NCBI RefSeq assembly: GCF_016758195.1
Contig: NZ_QYAC01000001.1
Location: 1 to 64,000 of the forward strand
Length of the DNA: 64,000 nucleotides
Direction: 5' to 3'
From: Leucobacter chromiireducens subsp. solipictus
GTDB lineage: Bacteria > Actinomycetota > Actinomycetes > Actinomycetales > Microbacteriaceae
Positions within the stretch are counted from its first letter, which is position 1. Each line of letters opens with the position of its first letter. A program made the translations under genes and the position numbers. Under the pieces are notes generated by a model. That model had not been told where the DNA came from. It did no database searches and saw only the letters and a list, made by a program, of their open reading frames with translations. This document shows positions 8,688-16,683 of the stretch, piece by piece.

Positions 8688-10528
8688 GCGGGGTTCTCCT
8701 GTGCGGGATGGTCGGGGGCGGTGCGGCCGAGCGCGGTGTCGAGGAGGACGCCGAGCGCGTCCGTGAGGGCGGCGGATTCGTTCGCACGGAGGCCGTCGCC
8801 GGCCAGCATGACGGCGGAGAGATAGAGCGAGCGCAGGCCCGCGTCGAAGACGTCGCCCGCGGGGGCACTGAGCAGTCGTCGCGCCACGGAGGAGTCGTCG
8901 TTGAGGACCAGGGTGCGGCTGCGATGCTCACGATCCTCGGCAAATGCATCGAGCAGGCCGCCCCAGAGATCCGGGCTGGCCGCACGCTCGCGGTCGCGCT
9001 CGCGCCGATGCTCGCCTTCCGCGTCACGGAGCAGGATCGCGGGGACCGTGCTGGGGGAGAAGGTGCGCACGATCACCTCGCAGTCCTCGGCGTCCAGGAG
9101 GGCGCGGGCGCGCTGCACGGCGTCGGCGAGCTGCCATTCGCGGTCCATGCTGAGGATCCCCAACGCGTGGACCAGATCGGCGCTCTGCAGCTCCCGCACG
9201 CGCCAGTCGGGCCGTGCCTCGAGCTGCGACAGCAGGTCCGCGTCATAGACGTACCCCGCATTGAGCACCACGATATCTTGCGCGCGGGCGACCGCGGCGA
9301 CCCGGCGGTACGCCTCCGTGGTGGTGGTGTAGACGACCTCGCCGCGCTCGCGCAGCTCGGCAAGCGTGCGGGGGCCGTCGGTGGTCTCAAACGGCAGGAT
9401 CGCTGCCGCGAGGTCGAGCATCTCGGGGTCGGTGAGCGCGAGGCCGCGGAGGGCCAGGTGATGCGTTGCGATGACCTGGTGCGCGAGCCGGGACCCGCTC
9501 GCGAGCTCCGCGTGTGCCCAGCCGCGCAGCTGCGCCCCGATCGCCTCGCGGACGCCGAGCAGCACCTCGTCGTCGTGGAGCTGCTCTCGCGACGCGGTGG
9601 GGGAGAGCGCCTCGGTGTCGAGCACCGCGCGGACAAAAAACGCCCATTCGGGGAGCACCCGGTCCACGCGCGGCCCGAGCAGCATGCGCTTCGTGTAGAC
9701 GCGGTGCCCGCCACCGCCCGGGGCGACGGCCAGCGGGAGGATGAAGGCCACCCCGCTCACCCCCGCGACCGGCAGCTCCAGGTCGATGTGCCCGAGCGGC
9801 GTGAAGCCGAAGGTCAGCTCGCAGTACTCCGCGAGGGCGCGCGCCCGCGCCTTCGGGGACGCGTGTGCGATCCGCCAGGGCAGCTCGGGCTCGGAGATCC
9901 GCTGCCAGAGCTCCTCCCCGCCCAGTTCCGTGCGCACCGCGATGTCGAAGGGGAGCAGCGAGCCGTAGTCACGGGTCAGCGTCAGAACCGTGTCGTGGGC
10001 AAGCCAGTGGCCGGTGTCGCGCCGCGCGGCGAGCCGCACCGTCGTGCCGATCGGGATCTCGGGAGACTCGGGAAGCTCCGTGACGCGGAATGTGCCGTTC
10101 GCGTGCCCCTCCCACAGAATGGGACGTGCCCCGGGTGTGGCGGATCGCGACGTCACGGCGATCCGATCCGCCACCATGAAGGCGGCGAGCATTCCGATGC
10201 CGAACTGCCCGATGAACTCCGCGCGTCCCGCGCCAAAGTCGGCGTCTCGCTTCGAGGACCGGCCGATGGTGGCGAGCAGCTCCCGCGCCTCCGCGGCGGT
10301 GAGCCCCACACCCGTGTCGGTGACCTCGAGCGTCGGGGTGCCGTCCGCGTCGTGTCCCGGGGTGAGCCGGATCTGATCGGGTGCCTCCGGGTCACGTTCG
10401 CGGCGGGCGGTCACCGCGTCGATGGCGTTTTGGATGAGCTCGCGGATATACACCTGCGGGCCCGAGTAGAGATGGCGGGAGAGCAGGTCGACCATCCCGG
10501 TGAGGTCGACCTGGAAACGTTCAGTCAC
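8684..10528 (-). CDS. HSP90-family ATPase (HtpG-like)
   Basis: Cytoplasmic HSP90-type chaperone, 614 aa, GTG start. All GHKL nucleotide-site motifs are present: E30 and N34 in RELIQNAIDA, D71-T-G-V-G75, G107-QFGIG-112 and G161-T162. The middle-domain SRE motif (R314 in PTASREQL) corresponds to the catalytic arginine loop of HtpG. The C-terminal dimerisation part is shorter and diverged, and there is no MEEVD-type tail. It resembles the actinobacterial 'HSP90 family protein' group rather than canonical HtpG. It lies between ybjN-like (10 nt upstream) and the helical-repeat gene (4-nt overlap) in one minus-strand operon. Confidence 0.88.
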   Translation of the reverse strand: MTERFQVDLTGMVDLLSRHLYSGPQVYIRELIQNAIDAVTARRERDPEAPDQIRLTPGHDADGTPTLEVTDTGVGLTAAEARELLATIGRSSKRDADFGAGRAEFIGQFGIGMLAAFMVADRIAVTSRSATPGARPILWEGHANGTFRVTELPESPEIPIGTTVRLAARRDTGHWLAHDTVLTLTRDYGSLLPFDIAVRTELGGEELWQRISEPELPWRIAHASPKARARALAEYCELTFGFTPLGHIDLELPVAGVSGVAFILPLAVAPGGGGHRVYTKRMLLGPRVDRVLPEWAFFVRAVLDTEALSPTASREQLHDDEVLLGVREAIGAQLRGWAHAELASGSRLAHQVIATHHLALRGLALTDPEMLDLAAAILPFETTDGPRTLAELRERGEVVYTTTTEAYRRVAAVARAQDIVVLNAGYVYDADLLSQLEARPDWRVRELQSADLVHALGILSMDREWQLADAVQRARALLDAEDCEVIVRTFSPSTVPAILLRDAEGEHRRERDRERAASPDLWGGLLDAFAEDREHRSRTLVLNDDSSVARRLLSAPAGDVFDAGLRSLYLSAVMLAGDGLRANESAALTDALGVLLDTALGRTAPDHPAQENPA

Positions 10529-10538
10529 AGTGTCCAGA

Positions 10539-11027
10539 TTATTCGGCGGGCTTTGCCTGTGCCCACGCTTCGGGGAATGCCTCGTTCAGCTGCTCGTAGA
10601 AGGACATGCCGGTGTTGATCGCGCAGATCAGCTGCTGCGAGAGCTGGCCGTCCGTGATGCCCTGCTCGTAGTCCACATTGTGTTCCGTGTGAATGCGGAC
10701 CATGCCCTCGTCGTCGCGGCGGGCGTACGTCTTGGGCCACAGCTTTTCGGCATTCCAGGTGTTGCAGAACTCCACGGCCTGCAGGAAATCCGTGCCCGGG
10801 AGCTGTCCGCGCCAGCTCCCGCGAATGCAGAGCAGCTCGTTCTCTTCACCGTTGGTGAAGAAGAAGAACGAGCCGTACTCCCATCCACCGCCGATGTCCC
10901 CGTCGGAGTCGACGCTGTACGACCAGCCCTCGCGCTCCAGTCCAGCCTTGATGCGCTCCTTCGAGAGCGGCGCGAGTCCGTCCGCACCGCCGGCCGTCGG
11001 CGCGCTGTCTTTCGTGAAGAATCCCAT
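10539..11027 (-). CDS. YbjN-domain protein
   Basis: 162 aa soluble protein, first gene of the HSP90 operon. The segment after residue 30 (LEREGWSYSVDSDGDIGG, then an LLCIRGSWRG strand and a FCNTWNAEKLWPKTYAR helix) fits the YbjN/sensory-transduction-regulator family, whose fold resembles type III secretion chaperones. ATG 11027 is preceded by a GAGAGGA element about 10 nt upstream. Biochemical function is unknown. Its place beside an HSP90 ATPase suggests a role in protein quality control (inference). Confidence 0.78.
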   Translation of the reverse strand: MGFFTKDSAPTAGGADGLAPLSKERIKAGLEREGWSYSVDSDGDIGGGWEYGSFFFFTNGEENELLCIRGSWRGQLPGTDFLQAVEFCNTWNAEKLWPKTYARRDDEGMVRIHTEHNVDYEQGITDGQLSQQLICAINTGMSFYEQLNEAFPEAWAQAKPAE

Positions 11028-11153
11028 GTGACCCGTGTCCTCTCAATTGGCAAGTCTCCACAGCAGAATGCCACACGGAGGCCGCGTGCGCCCACCGCTC
11101 CGCGCGCTTCCGCAGGAAACTCCGCGACACTCCGGGGAGAACCGCGGGAACGC

Positions 11154-11196
11154 GTGTGTGCGGTGGCGGCCCGGAGCGGGCGGCCACCGCACACAC
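11154..11196 (-). terminator. Hairpin after malate synthase gene
   Basis: A perfect 14-bp stem: GTGTGTGCGGTGGC pairs with GCCACCGCACACAC around a GC-rich loop. It begins 8 nt beyond the aceB stop and lies between aceB and the start of the YbjN-HSP90 operon, so it separates the two minus-strand units. No clear T-tract follows. Confidence 0.75.
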
Positions 11197-11203
11197 GGGG
11201 GAC

Positions 11204-12859
11204 TCAGGCGTCGACGAGGTAGCGGCTGTAGGCGGGCACCGTGAGGAAGGTGGGGAAGTCGTCCCCGAGCGCGACGTCGGTGAAGAGCTCCGCGGCATCG
11301 TCGTAGCGATCCCCGTCGAAGCGCTCGAAGCCGGCCACGGCCTCGCGGAGCAGCTCCGCGACCCACTGGCGCGTGATGCGCGTGCCCTCGGCGGTGGACT
11401 GATCCTGGTGGATCCACTGCCAGATCTGCGAGCGGCTGATCTCCGCGGTCGCGGCATCCTCCATCAGGTTGTCGATGGCGACCGCGCCGTTGCCGCGCAG
11501 CCACGCCTCGATGTACCGCAGCCCGATCGAGACGTTGTCGCGCACGCCAGCCTCGGTGATGTCGCGGCCGATGTGGACGTCGAGCAGCTGAGCGGCGGTG
11601 ACCTCCACGTCATCGCGCTGACGCGCCACCTGGTTCGGTCGCTCCCCGAGTACGGCGTCGAACTCGGCCTGCGCCACCGGGATCAAATCCGGGTGCGCCA
11701 CCCAGGTGCCGTCGAAGCCGTCGCCGGCCTCGCGCTGCTTGTCGGCGCGCACCTTCTCCTCGGCCCGCGCGGTGACCTCGGCATCGCGACGATTCGGGAT
11801 GAACGCGCTCATGCCGCCGATGGCGTGCGCCCCGCGCTTGTGGCAGGTCTTAACGAGCAGCTCGGTGTAGGCGCGCATGAACGGAACCGTCATCGTGACC
11901 TCGCTGCGATCCGGCAGCACGAAGCGGGCGCCGCGACCGCGGTAGTTCTTGATGATCGAGAAGATGTAGTCCCAGCGGCCCGCGTTGAGCCCCGCGATGT
12001 GGTCCCGCATCACATACAGGATCTCTTCCATCTCGAACGCGGCCGGCAGCGTCTCGATGAGCACCGTTGCGCGGATCGTGCCGTGGGGGAGCCCCAGCTC
12101 CTGCTCGGTGAACGTGAAAATGTCGTCCCAGAGCTTCGCCTCTTCGCTCGATTCGAGCTTCGCGATGTAGAAGTAGGGGCCGCGGCCGCGGGCGACGAGC
12201 TCGCGCGCGTTGTGGAAGGCGTAGAGACCGAAATCGACGAGGCTGCCCGAGGCGGCCCCGGCCTGACCCTGTGCGTCGACGAAACGCATGTGCTTCTCCA
12301 CGAGGTGCCAGCCCCGGGGCCGCATCACGATCGTCGGAGTCTGCGCCGCGGTGACGCGGTATTCCTTGCCCTCCGGGCTCGTGTACTCGAGCTGTTCCCG
12401 GATCGCATCGAACAGCGACAGCTGTCCGCCGATCACGTTGTGCCAGGTCGGGCTCGTGGCGTCCTCCTGATCGGCGAGCCACACGCGCGCCCCCGAGTTC
12501 ATGGCGTTGATCGTCATCTTCGGGTCGGTGGGTCCGGTGATTTCCACGCGGCGGTCCTCCAGTCCGGGACCGGCACCCGCGACCTGCCAGCTCGCGTCCT
12601 CGCGAATCTGGCGGGTGTCCTCGCGGAACTTCGGATCGCGGCCGTTTCCGATCTCGTAGCGGCGACGCTGCCGGTCCGCGAGGCGCTCGTGGCGCGTGCT
12701 CGCGAAACGGTGGTGCAGCTCGGTGAGGAAGGCGAGCGCCTCGGCGGTGAGGATCTCCTCGCTCCGGGAGAACGGGCGGCCGGTGACCTCGATGCGGGGG
12801 CCGAAGAACTGGGGGGTGGCGGTCTGCGACTGCTGCGGGGCCGCCTGCGTGGTGGTCAT
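11204..12859 (-). CDS. aceB: Malate synthase A
   Basis: Glyoxylate-shunt enzyme that condenses glyoxylate with acetyl-CoA to malate; 551 aa, usual length for malate synthase A. The signature GLNAGRWDYIFSIIK lies near residues 279-293, and further typical blocks are DQEDATSPTW and ATVLIETLPAAFEMEEIL. ATG 12859 has a strong AAAGGA site 6-7 nt upstream; the open frame upstream of it is not protein-like. It is divergent from the ramB-type gene, whose Corynebacterium homologue controls aceA/aceB. No isocitrate lyase gene is in the window. Confidence 0.95.
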   Translation of the reverse strand: MTTTQAAPQQSQTATPQFFGPRIEVTGRPFSRSEEILTAEALAFLTELHHRFASTRHERLADRQRRRYEIGNGRDPKFREDTRQIREDASWQVAGAGPGLEDRRVEITGPTDPKMTINAMNSGARVWLADQEDATSPTWHNVIGGQLSLFDAIREQLEYTSPEGKEYRVTAAQTPTIVMRPRGWHLVEKHMRFVDAQGQAGAASGSLVDFGLYAFHNARELVARGRGPYFYIAKLESSEEAKLWDDIFTFTEQELGLPHGTIRATVLIETLPAAFEMEEILYVMRDHIAGLNAGRWDYIFSIIKNYRGRGARFVLPDRSEVTMTVPFMRAYTELLVKTCHKRGAHAIGGMSAFIPNRRDAEVTARAEEKVRADKQREAGDGFDGTWVAHPDLIPVAQAEFDAVLGERPNQVARQRDDVEVTAAQLLDVHIGRDITEAGVRDNVSIGLRYIEAWLRGNGAVAIDNLMEDAATAEISRSQIWQWIHQDQSTAEGTRITRQWVAELLREAVAGFERFDGDRYDDAAELFTDVALGDDFPTFLTVPAYSRYLVDA

Positions 12860-12979
12860 GGTGTGTCCTTTGTGTGAGGTTGAGGAAGCCGGGTGACGGT
12901 GCGGTCGGCCACGACTTCGGGGTGTAGTTCCATTTTGGGGGCCGTTGCGGGCCGGGTTTCGGGGTTTCCGGGGGTGAAG

Positions 12980-12998
12980 TTCTGCATTTTTTCTGCTT
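12980..12998 (+). promoter_or_regulatory. Direct repeat, candidate RamB site
   Basis: Two 8-mers, TTCTGCAT (12980-12987) and TTCTGCTT (12991-12998), lie 11 bp apart on a T-rich stretch of the 172-bp aceB/ramB intergenic region. The second overlaps the ramB -35 element. The core loosely resembles the TTTGCA core of Corynebacterium RamB sites. Autoregulation and aceB control are inference. Confidence 0.35.
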
Positions 12999-13025
12999 GA
13001 GGGAAGAATCGCGGTCTGGCATGAT
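12997..13025 (+). promoter_or_regulatory. ramB promoter (leaderless)
   Basis: TTGAGG (12997-13002), a 17-bp spacer and CATGAT (13020-13025), followed after exactly 6 nt by the ATG of the ramB-type gene. Transcription would start at or next to the A of ATG, giving a leaderless mRNA. Confidence 0.5.
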
Positions 13026-13031
13026 GAGTGC

Positions 13032-14534
13032 ATGACACTCCTCGCCCCCGGCACCGCATCCGGAACCGGCTCGTCCCGCCCCGCCGATGCCGAACCCGAA
13101 GACGGCGGCGACGCGCTCACCCTCGGGCGTCGCGTGCGCGAGCAGCGGATGCACCGCGGCCTCACGCTCGAACAGCTCGCCGCCGCGGTTGACCGCGCGC
13201 CCTCGCAGCTCTCCGCCATCGAAAACGGCAAGCGCGAACCCCGCCTGCCACTGCTGCGCGCGCTTGCCGCCGCGCTCCAGGTCAGTGTCGATGACCTGCT
13301 GCTCGACGAGGCACCGAGCGAGCGTGCCGCGCTCGAGATCGCGGTGGAGCGCGCGCAGCGCGGCACCGTGTTCGGCTCGCTCGGGATCCAGCCGATCCGG
13401 GTCTCGAAGGCGACGAGCGATGACACGCTGAAGGCGATCCTCGGGCTACATCAGGAGGTCGAGCGCCTGCATCGGGAGCGGGCAGCGACCCCGGAGGAGG
13501 CCCGGCGGGCCAACACGGAGCTGCGTGGCGAGATGCGCGTGGCGGGGAACTACTATCCGGAGCTCGAGCGCTCCGCCGCCCAGCTCCTCGATAGCGTGGG
13601 CTACACGGGCGGCCCGGTCTCGCAGCAGACGATCGCGAGCGTCGCGGAGAAGCTGGGATTCAGCCTGCACTATGTCTCGAACATGCCGCACTCGACGCGT
13701 TCGGTGATCGACCGCCGCAACGGCCGCATCTATCTCGGGACGAACCTCCCCTCGCGCGACGCCCGGGCCCCGATCCTGCGGGCCCTTGCGAGCCTCGTGT
13801 GCGGCCACGAAGAGCCGCGCAACTACGCCGACTTCCTCCGCCAGCGGGTCGAGGCGAACTACCTTGCCGGTGCGGTGCTGCTGCCCGAGGCCGCCGCCGT
13901 GGAGCACCTCGCGGAGGCCAAGAAGCAACGCCAGATCTCGATGGAGGATCTGCGCGACGCGTTCGGGGTGTCATACGAGATGGCGGCGCACCGATTCACG
14001 AACCTCGCGACGGAGCGGCTCGGGCTCCAGGTGCACTTCATGAAGGCGCACGAGTCGGGCACGCTGATTAAGGCCTATGAGAACGACGGGGTGCGCTTCC
14101 CCTCCGACGCCCTGGGGAACTTCGAAGGGGCGATGGTGTGCCGCAACTGGACCGCGCGCACGATCTTCGCGCAGTCCGACCGCTTCAACCCCTGGTACCA
14201 GTACACCGATATGTCCGCCGGGGGCACGTACTGGTGCACTTCGCGCGTGGAGAAGGCGAAGGAGGGCCTGTACTCCGTGAGCGTTGGCGTGCGCTTTGAC
14301 GACGTGAAGTGGTTCCGCGGTCGCGAAACCACTCACCGCTCGCGGTCGTTCTGCCCGGACGACCGGTGCTGCCGCCAGGCGTCGAGCGAGCTCACCACGA
14401 AGTGGGCGGCGGCTGCCTGGCCGGAGGCGGCGACCCCCACGAGCCTGCTCGCTGCGCTTCCCACGGGAACCTTCCCCGGGGTCGACAACAACGAGGTCTA
14501 CGCCTTCCTCGAGCAGAACGAGCGACGCGCCTGA
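13032..14534 (+). CDS. ramB: RamB-type XRE/IrrE-like transcriptional regulator
   Basis: 500 aa regulator of acetate/short-chain fatty-acyl metabolism. An XRE-type helix-turn-helix occupies about residues 34-90 (GRRVREQRMHRGLTLEQLAA, then PSQLSAIENGKREP). The middle has an IrrE/ImmA-like region (LRALASLVCGHEEPRNYADF, EANYLAGAVLLP) that lacks the metalloprotease HExxH. The C-terminal ~130 residues are Cys- and Trp-containing (FCPDDRCCRQASS). This architecture matches Corynebacterium and Mycobacterium RamB. It is divergent from aceB, the classic RamB target. No Shine-Dalgarno sequence is visible, in line with a leaderless transcript. Confidence 0.87.
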   Translation: MTLLAPGTASGTGSSRPADAEPEDGGDALTLGRRVREQRMHRGLTLEQLAAAVDRAPSQLSAIENGKREPRLPLLRALAAALQVSVDDLLLDEAPSERAALEIAVERAQRGTVFGSLGIQPIRVSKATSDDTLKAILGLHQEVERLHRERAATPEEARRANTELRGEMRVAGNYYPELERSAAQLLDSVGYTGGPVSQQTIASVAEKLGFSLHYVSNMPHSTRSVIDRRNGRIYLGTNLPSRDARAPILRALASLVCGHEEPRNYADFLRQRVEANYLAGAVLLPEAAAVEHLAEAKKQRQISMEDLRDAFGVSYEMAAHRFTNLATERLGLQVHFMKAHESGTLIKAYENDGVRFPSDALGNFEGAMVCRNWTARTIFAQSDRFNPWYQYTDMSAGGTYWCTSRVEKAKEGLYSVSVGVRFDDVKWFRGRETTHRSRSFCPDDRCCRQASSELTTKWAAAAWPEAATPTSLLAALPTGTFPGVDNNEVYAFLEQNERRA

Positions 14535-14640
14535 TTCAGGGAAGCCTCAGCTCCCCGTCGCGCGGCGTGATCGCACCGGTTCCGGCGGTCGCGAACGCTC
14601 CGGTCGGGGCGGTGAGGTGCGCGCCGACCCCTGGCTGCGG

Positions 14641-14646
14641 TAGCGT
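14641..14646 (+). promoter_or_regulatory. -10 element upstream of garA
   Basis: TAGCGT, one of several -10-like hexamers of this form in the window, lies 56 nt before the chosen garA start. The -35 position (GTGCGC region) is poor. A small dyad, TGAGCC/GGCTCA (14655-14669), lies in the predicted leader. Confidence 0.35.
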
Positions 14647-14702
14647 AGAGGGACTGAGCCGTCTGGCTCACCGAAGCCCCGAGATCAGGAGTGGGTGAGC
14701 AC

Positions 14703-15167
14703 GTGAACACCGAGAATCACGCCCGTAGTTCCGAGCACACTGAGGTGCGTGCCACGCAGCAATTCCGCGAGGACCTCGGTGCGATGATCCGCAGCCGCGC
14801 GACGGATCTGACGATCGACGAACGCGACGCCGTCGAAGCACTGCCCTCGGGGGCCGCGCTGCTCGTGGTGCGTCGCGGACCAGACCAGGGCGCGCGGTTC
14901 CTGCTTGACCAGGACGTCACCGTCGCCGGCCGGCACCCCGCCGTCGATATCTTCCTGGACGACGTGACGGTCTCGCGGCGGCACGCCGAGTTCCACCGTT
15001 CCGGGACCGCGTTCAGCGTGGTCGACCTCGGCTCGCTGAACGGGACGTTCTGCGACGGCACCCGGATCTCCGGGGAGGTGCCCCTCGAGGACGGTGCCGA
15101 GGTGCAGGTCGGGAAGTTCCGCTTCACCTTCTTCGCCTCACGATTCGACCTCGCTGAAGGCGCCTAG
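14703..15167 (+). CDS. garA: FHA-domain regulator, GarA/OdhI-like
   Basis: 154 aa. The C-terminal two thirds is a forkhead-associated domain with all key residues: AGRHP (phosphothreonine pocket), SRRHAEF and DLGSLNGTF. In Mycobacterium GarA and Corynebacterium OdhI this protein binds and inhibits 2-oxoglutarate dehydrogenase unless phosphorylated by Ser/Thr kinases on an N-terminal ETTSVFR motif. Here the aligned stretch is RATQQFR, keeping only the second threonine (T18). GTG 14703 was chosen over GTG 14691 because AGGAG ends 11 nt before it. The next gene, an FtsR-like MerR, begins 1 nt after the stop, an arrangement also known from mycobacteria and corynebacteria. Confidence 0.85.
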   Translation: MNTENHARSSEHTEVRATQQFREDLGAMIRSRATDLTIDERDAVEALPSGAALLVVRRGPDQGARFLLDQDVTVAGRHPAVDIFLDDVTVSRRHAEFHRSGTAFSVVDLGSLNGTFCDGTRISGEVPLEDGAEVQVGKFRFTFFASRFDLAEGA

Positions 15168-15168
15168 T

Positions 15169-15846
15169 ATGGCGGGGTCGGCGGCCCGCCAGCTTCCGAG
15201 CGGTCTCCTGAGCATCGGGCAGGTCCTGGCGCGGTTGCAGGACGACTTCACGGACCTGTCGCCGTCGAAGCTCCGCTTCCTCGAGGAACAGGGGCTCGTG
15301 ACGCCGGAGCGCACCAAGTCCGGCTATCGGAAATTCTCCCAGACGCACATCGAGCGCCTGCGGCTCATCCTGACGCTGCAGCGCGATCACTATCTCCCGT
15401 TGAAGGTCATCGCGGAGGTGCTCGAGGAGCTCGACGCGGGCCGCGACCCGGTGATCCCCGGGGCGGCATCGCGCAGCGCCTCCAGCATCCTCGCGCCGAA
15501 GCGTGTGCTGAGCAGCGACGAGCTGTGCCGCTCGACGGGCGCGAGCACGCGGTTCCTGGGCGAGGCGATCGCCGCGGGGCTGCTCCCCGCGGCCGAGGTA
15601 TTTCCGCACGACGCGATCGCGCAGCTCACCGCGCTGCTCCGCCTCGCCGAACGCGGCGTCACGCCCCGCCACCTGCGCTCGTTGCGGGTCGCGGCGGAGC
15701 GTGAGGCTGAGCTGATCACCCGCGCGGTGAGCACGCGCGGGGTGAAGCACGGGACGCCCGCCGGGGCCGAAGAGGCGCTCGAGTTCGCCGGGTACCTCGA
15801 CACGGTCCGCTCCGGCGTGTTGCGCCGGCGTGTTTCCGGGAGCTGA
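15169..15846 (+). CDS. ftsR: MerR-family regulator, FtsR/Rv1828-like
   Basis: 225 aa. An N-terminal MerR-type winged helix (SIGQVLARLQ, then SPSKLRFLEEQGLVTPERT) is followed by an Ala/Leu-rich helical region with no metal-binding cysteine cluster. Position directly after garA and the QGLVTPERTKSGYRKF motif match mycobacterial Rv1828 and Corynebacterium FtsR, an activator of ftsZ. The frame is open upstream inside garA, but ATG 15169 next to the garA stop fits the family. Translation is likely coupled to garA, as there is no separate ribosome site. Confidence 0.82.
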   Translation: MAGSAARQLPSGLLSIGQVLARLQDDFTDLSPSKLRFLEEQGLVTPERTKSGYRKFSQTHIERLRLILTLQRDHYLPLKVIAEVLEELDAGRDPVIPGAASRSASSILAPKRVLSSDELCRSTGASTRFLGEAIAAGLLPAAEVFPHDAIAQLTALLRLAERGVTPRHLRSLRVAAEREAELITRAVSTRGVKHGTPAGAEEALEFAGYLDTVRSGVLRRRVSGS

Positions 15847-15879
15847 TTTCGGCCCGCGGGACGGGTGACTTCCGCATCA

Positions 15880-15901
15880 AATCAACCTTCAAGTTTTGAT
15901 T
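15880..15901 (+). promoter_or_regulatory. Inverted repeat, candidate MerR operator
   Basis: AATCAA (15880-15885) and TTGATT (15896-15901) flank CCTTCAAGTT. It is the only AT-rich patch in the 161-bp gap between the two merR-type genes. It contains the half-site TCAACCT, which recurs inverted upstream of ftsZ. Dyads of this kind are typical of MerR-family operators; which of the two regulators binds is unknown. Confidence 0.5.
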
Positions 15902-15936
15902 GAGGGCGACACGCGCAAAATGGCCCTCGCGGGTCG

Positions 15937-15965
15937 TTGCATGGGGCGCCTCGGGTCGGTAGCGT
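15937..15965 (+). promoter_or_regulatory. Promoter of second merR gene
   Basis: TTGCAT (15937-15942), 17-bp spacer, TAGCGT (15960-15965), giving a leader of about 36 nt before ATG 16008. This is one of the best -35/-10 pairs in the window. Confidence 0.55.
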
Positions 15966-16007
15966 TGTCGGGAGTTGGGCGCGTCGCGCCCCCGAGAAAG
16001 GAACACG

Positions 16008-16592
16008 ATGAAGGACACGCAGCACCCGTCTGGGGACGAGGGTTCTTCATCGACCTGGGGGCACGGGCTCGACGCGGAGCTGCTGTTCGATGACGGCCTC
16101 CCGCGCCCCAATCAGGACGGCGGGTTCAAGGGCGCGACCGCGGCCCGTGCGGCCGGGATCAGCTACCGCCAGCTTGACTACTGGGCCCGGACCGGGCTCG
16201 TCGAACCTACGGTGCGCGGCGCGGCCGGCTCCGGCTCGCAGCGGCTCTACGGCTTCCGCGACATTCTCGTACTGAAGCTCGTGAAGCGCCTGCTCGACAC
16301 GGGGATCTCGCTGCAGCAGATCCGCACCGCCGTCGCGCAGCTTCACGAGGCGGGGGTGCACGACCTCTCCCAGACGACCCTGATGAGCGACGGCGCGAGC
16401 GTCTACCTCTGCACCTCGAACGACGAGGTCATCGACCTCGTCAGCCGGGGACAGGGCGTGTTCGGCATCGCGGTGGGCAAGGTGCTGCGCGAGGTCGAAT
16501 CCTCGCTCGTGGACATGGACGAGCACCGCGAGCAGAGCGCCGATTCCGTCGACGAGCTTGCCGCGCGCCGCTCCTCCCGCAAGATCTCCTAG
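16008..16592 (+). CDS. MerR-family regulator, Rv1830-like
   Basis: 194 aa. The N-terminal ~45 residues are acidic and disordered, followed by a MerR helix-turn-helix (AARAAGISYRQLDYWARTGL) and a C-terminal helical domain (LMSDGASVYLCTSNDEVIDL). It resembles the second MerR of the garA locus in mycobacteria (Rv1830). In that genus a DUF151 nuclease gene lies between the two MerR genes; here it is absent. ATG 16008 has a GAGAAAGGA site. The gene ends at a perfect 27-bp hairpin. Confidence 0.82.
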   Translation: MKDTQHPSGDEGSSSTWGHGLDAELLFDDGLPRPNQDGGFKGATAARAAGISYRQLDYWARTGLVEPTVRGAAGSGSQRLYGFRDILVLKLVKRLLDTGISLQQIRTAVAQLHEAGVHDLSQTTLMSDGASVYLCTSNDEVIDLVSRGQGVFGIAVGKVLREVESSLVDMDEHREQSADSVDELAARRSSRKIS

Positions 16593-16613
16593 CCCGCCCG
16601 GCTGCGCGCGCTG

Positions 16614-16676
16614 CGCAGATACGCGTCTGGCCCGTACCGATCGTGATGTTCGGTACGGGCCAGACGCGTATCTGCG
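16614..16676. terminator. Perfect 27-bp bidirectional hairpin
   Basis: Bases 16614-16640 are the exact reverse complement of 16650-16676, with a 9-nt loop (TCGTGATGT). It lies between the convergent merR and parA genes, 22 nt from one stop and 8 nt from the other. There is no T-tract on either side, as is common for high-GC actinobacterial terminators. Confidence 0.85.
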
Positions 16677-16683
16677 TGGGCCG

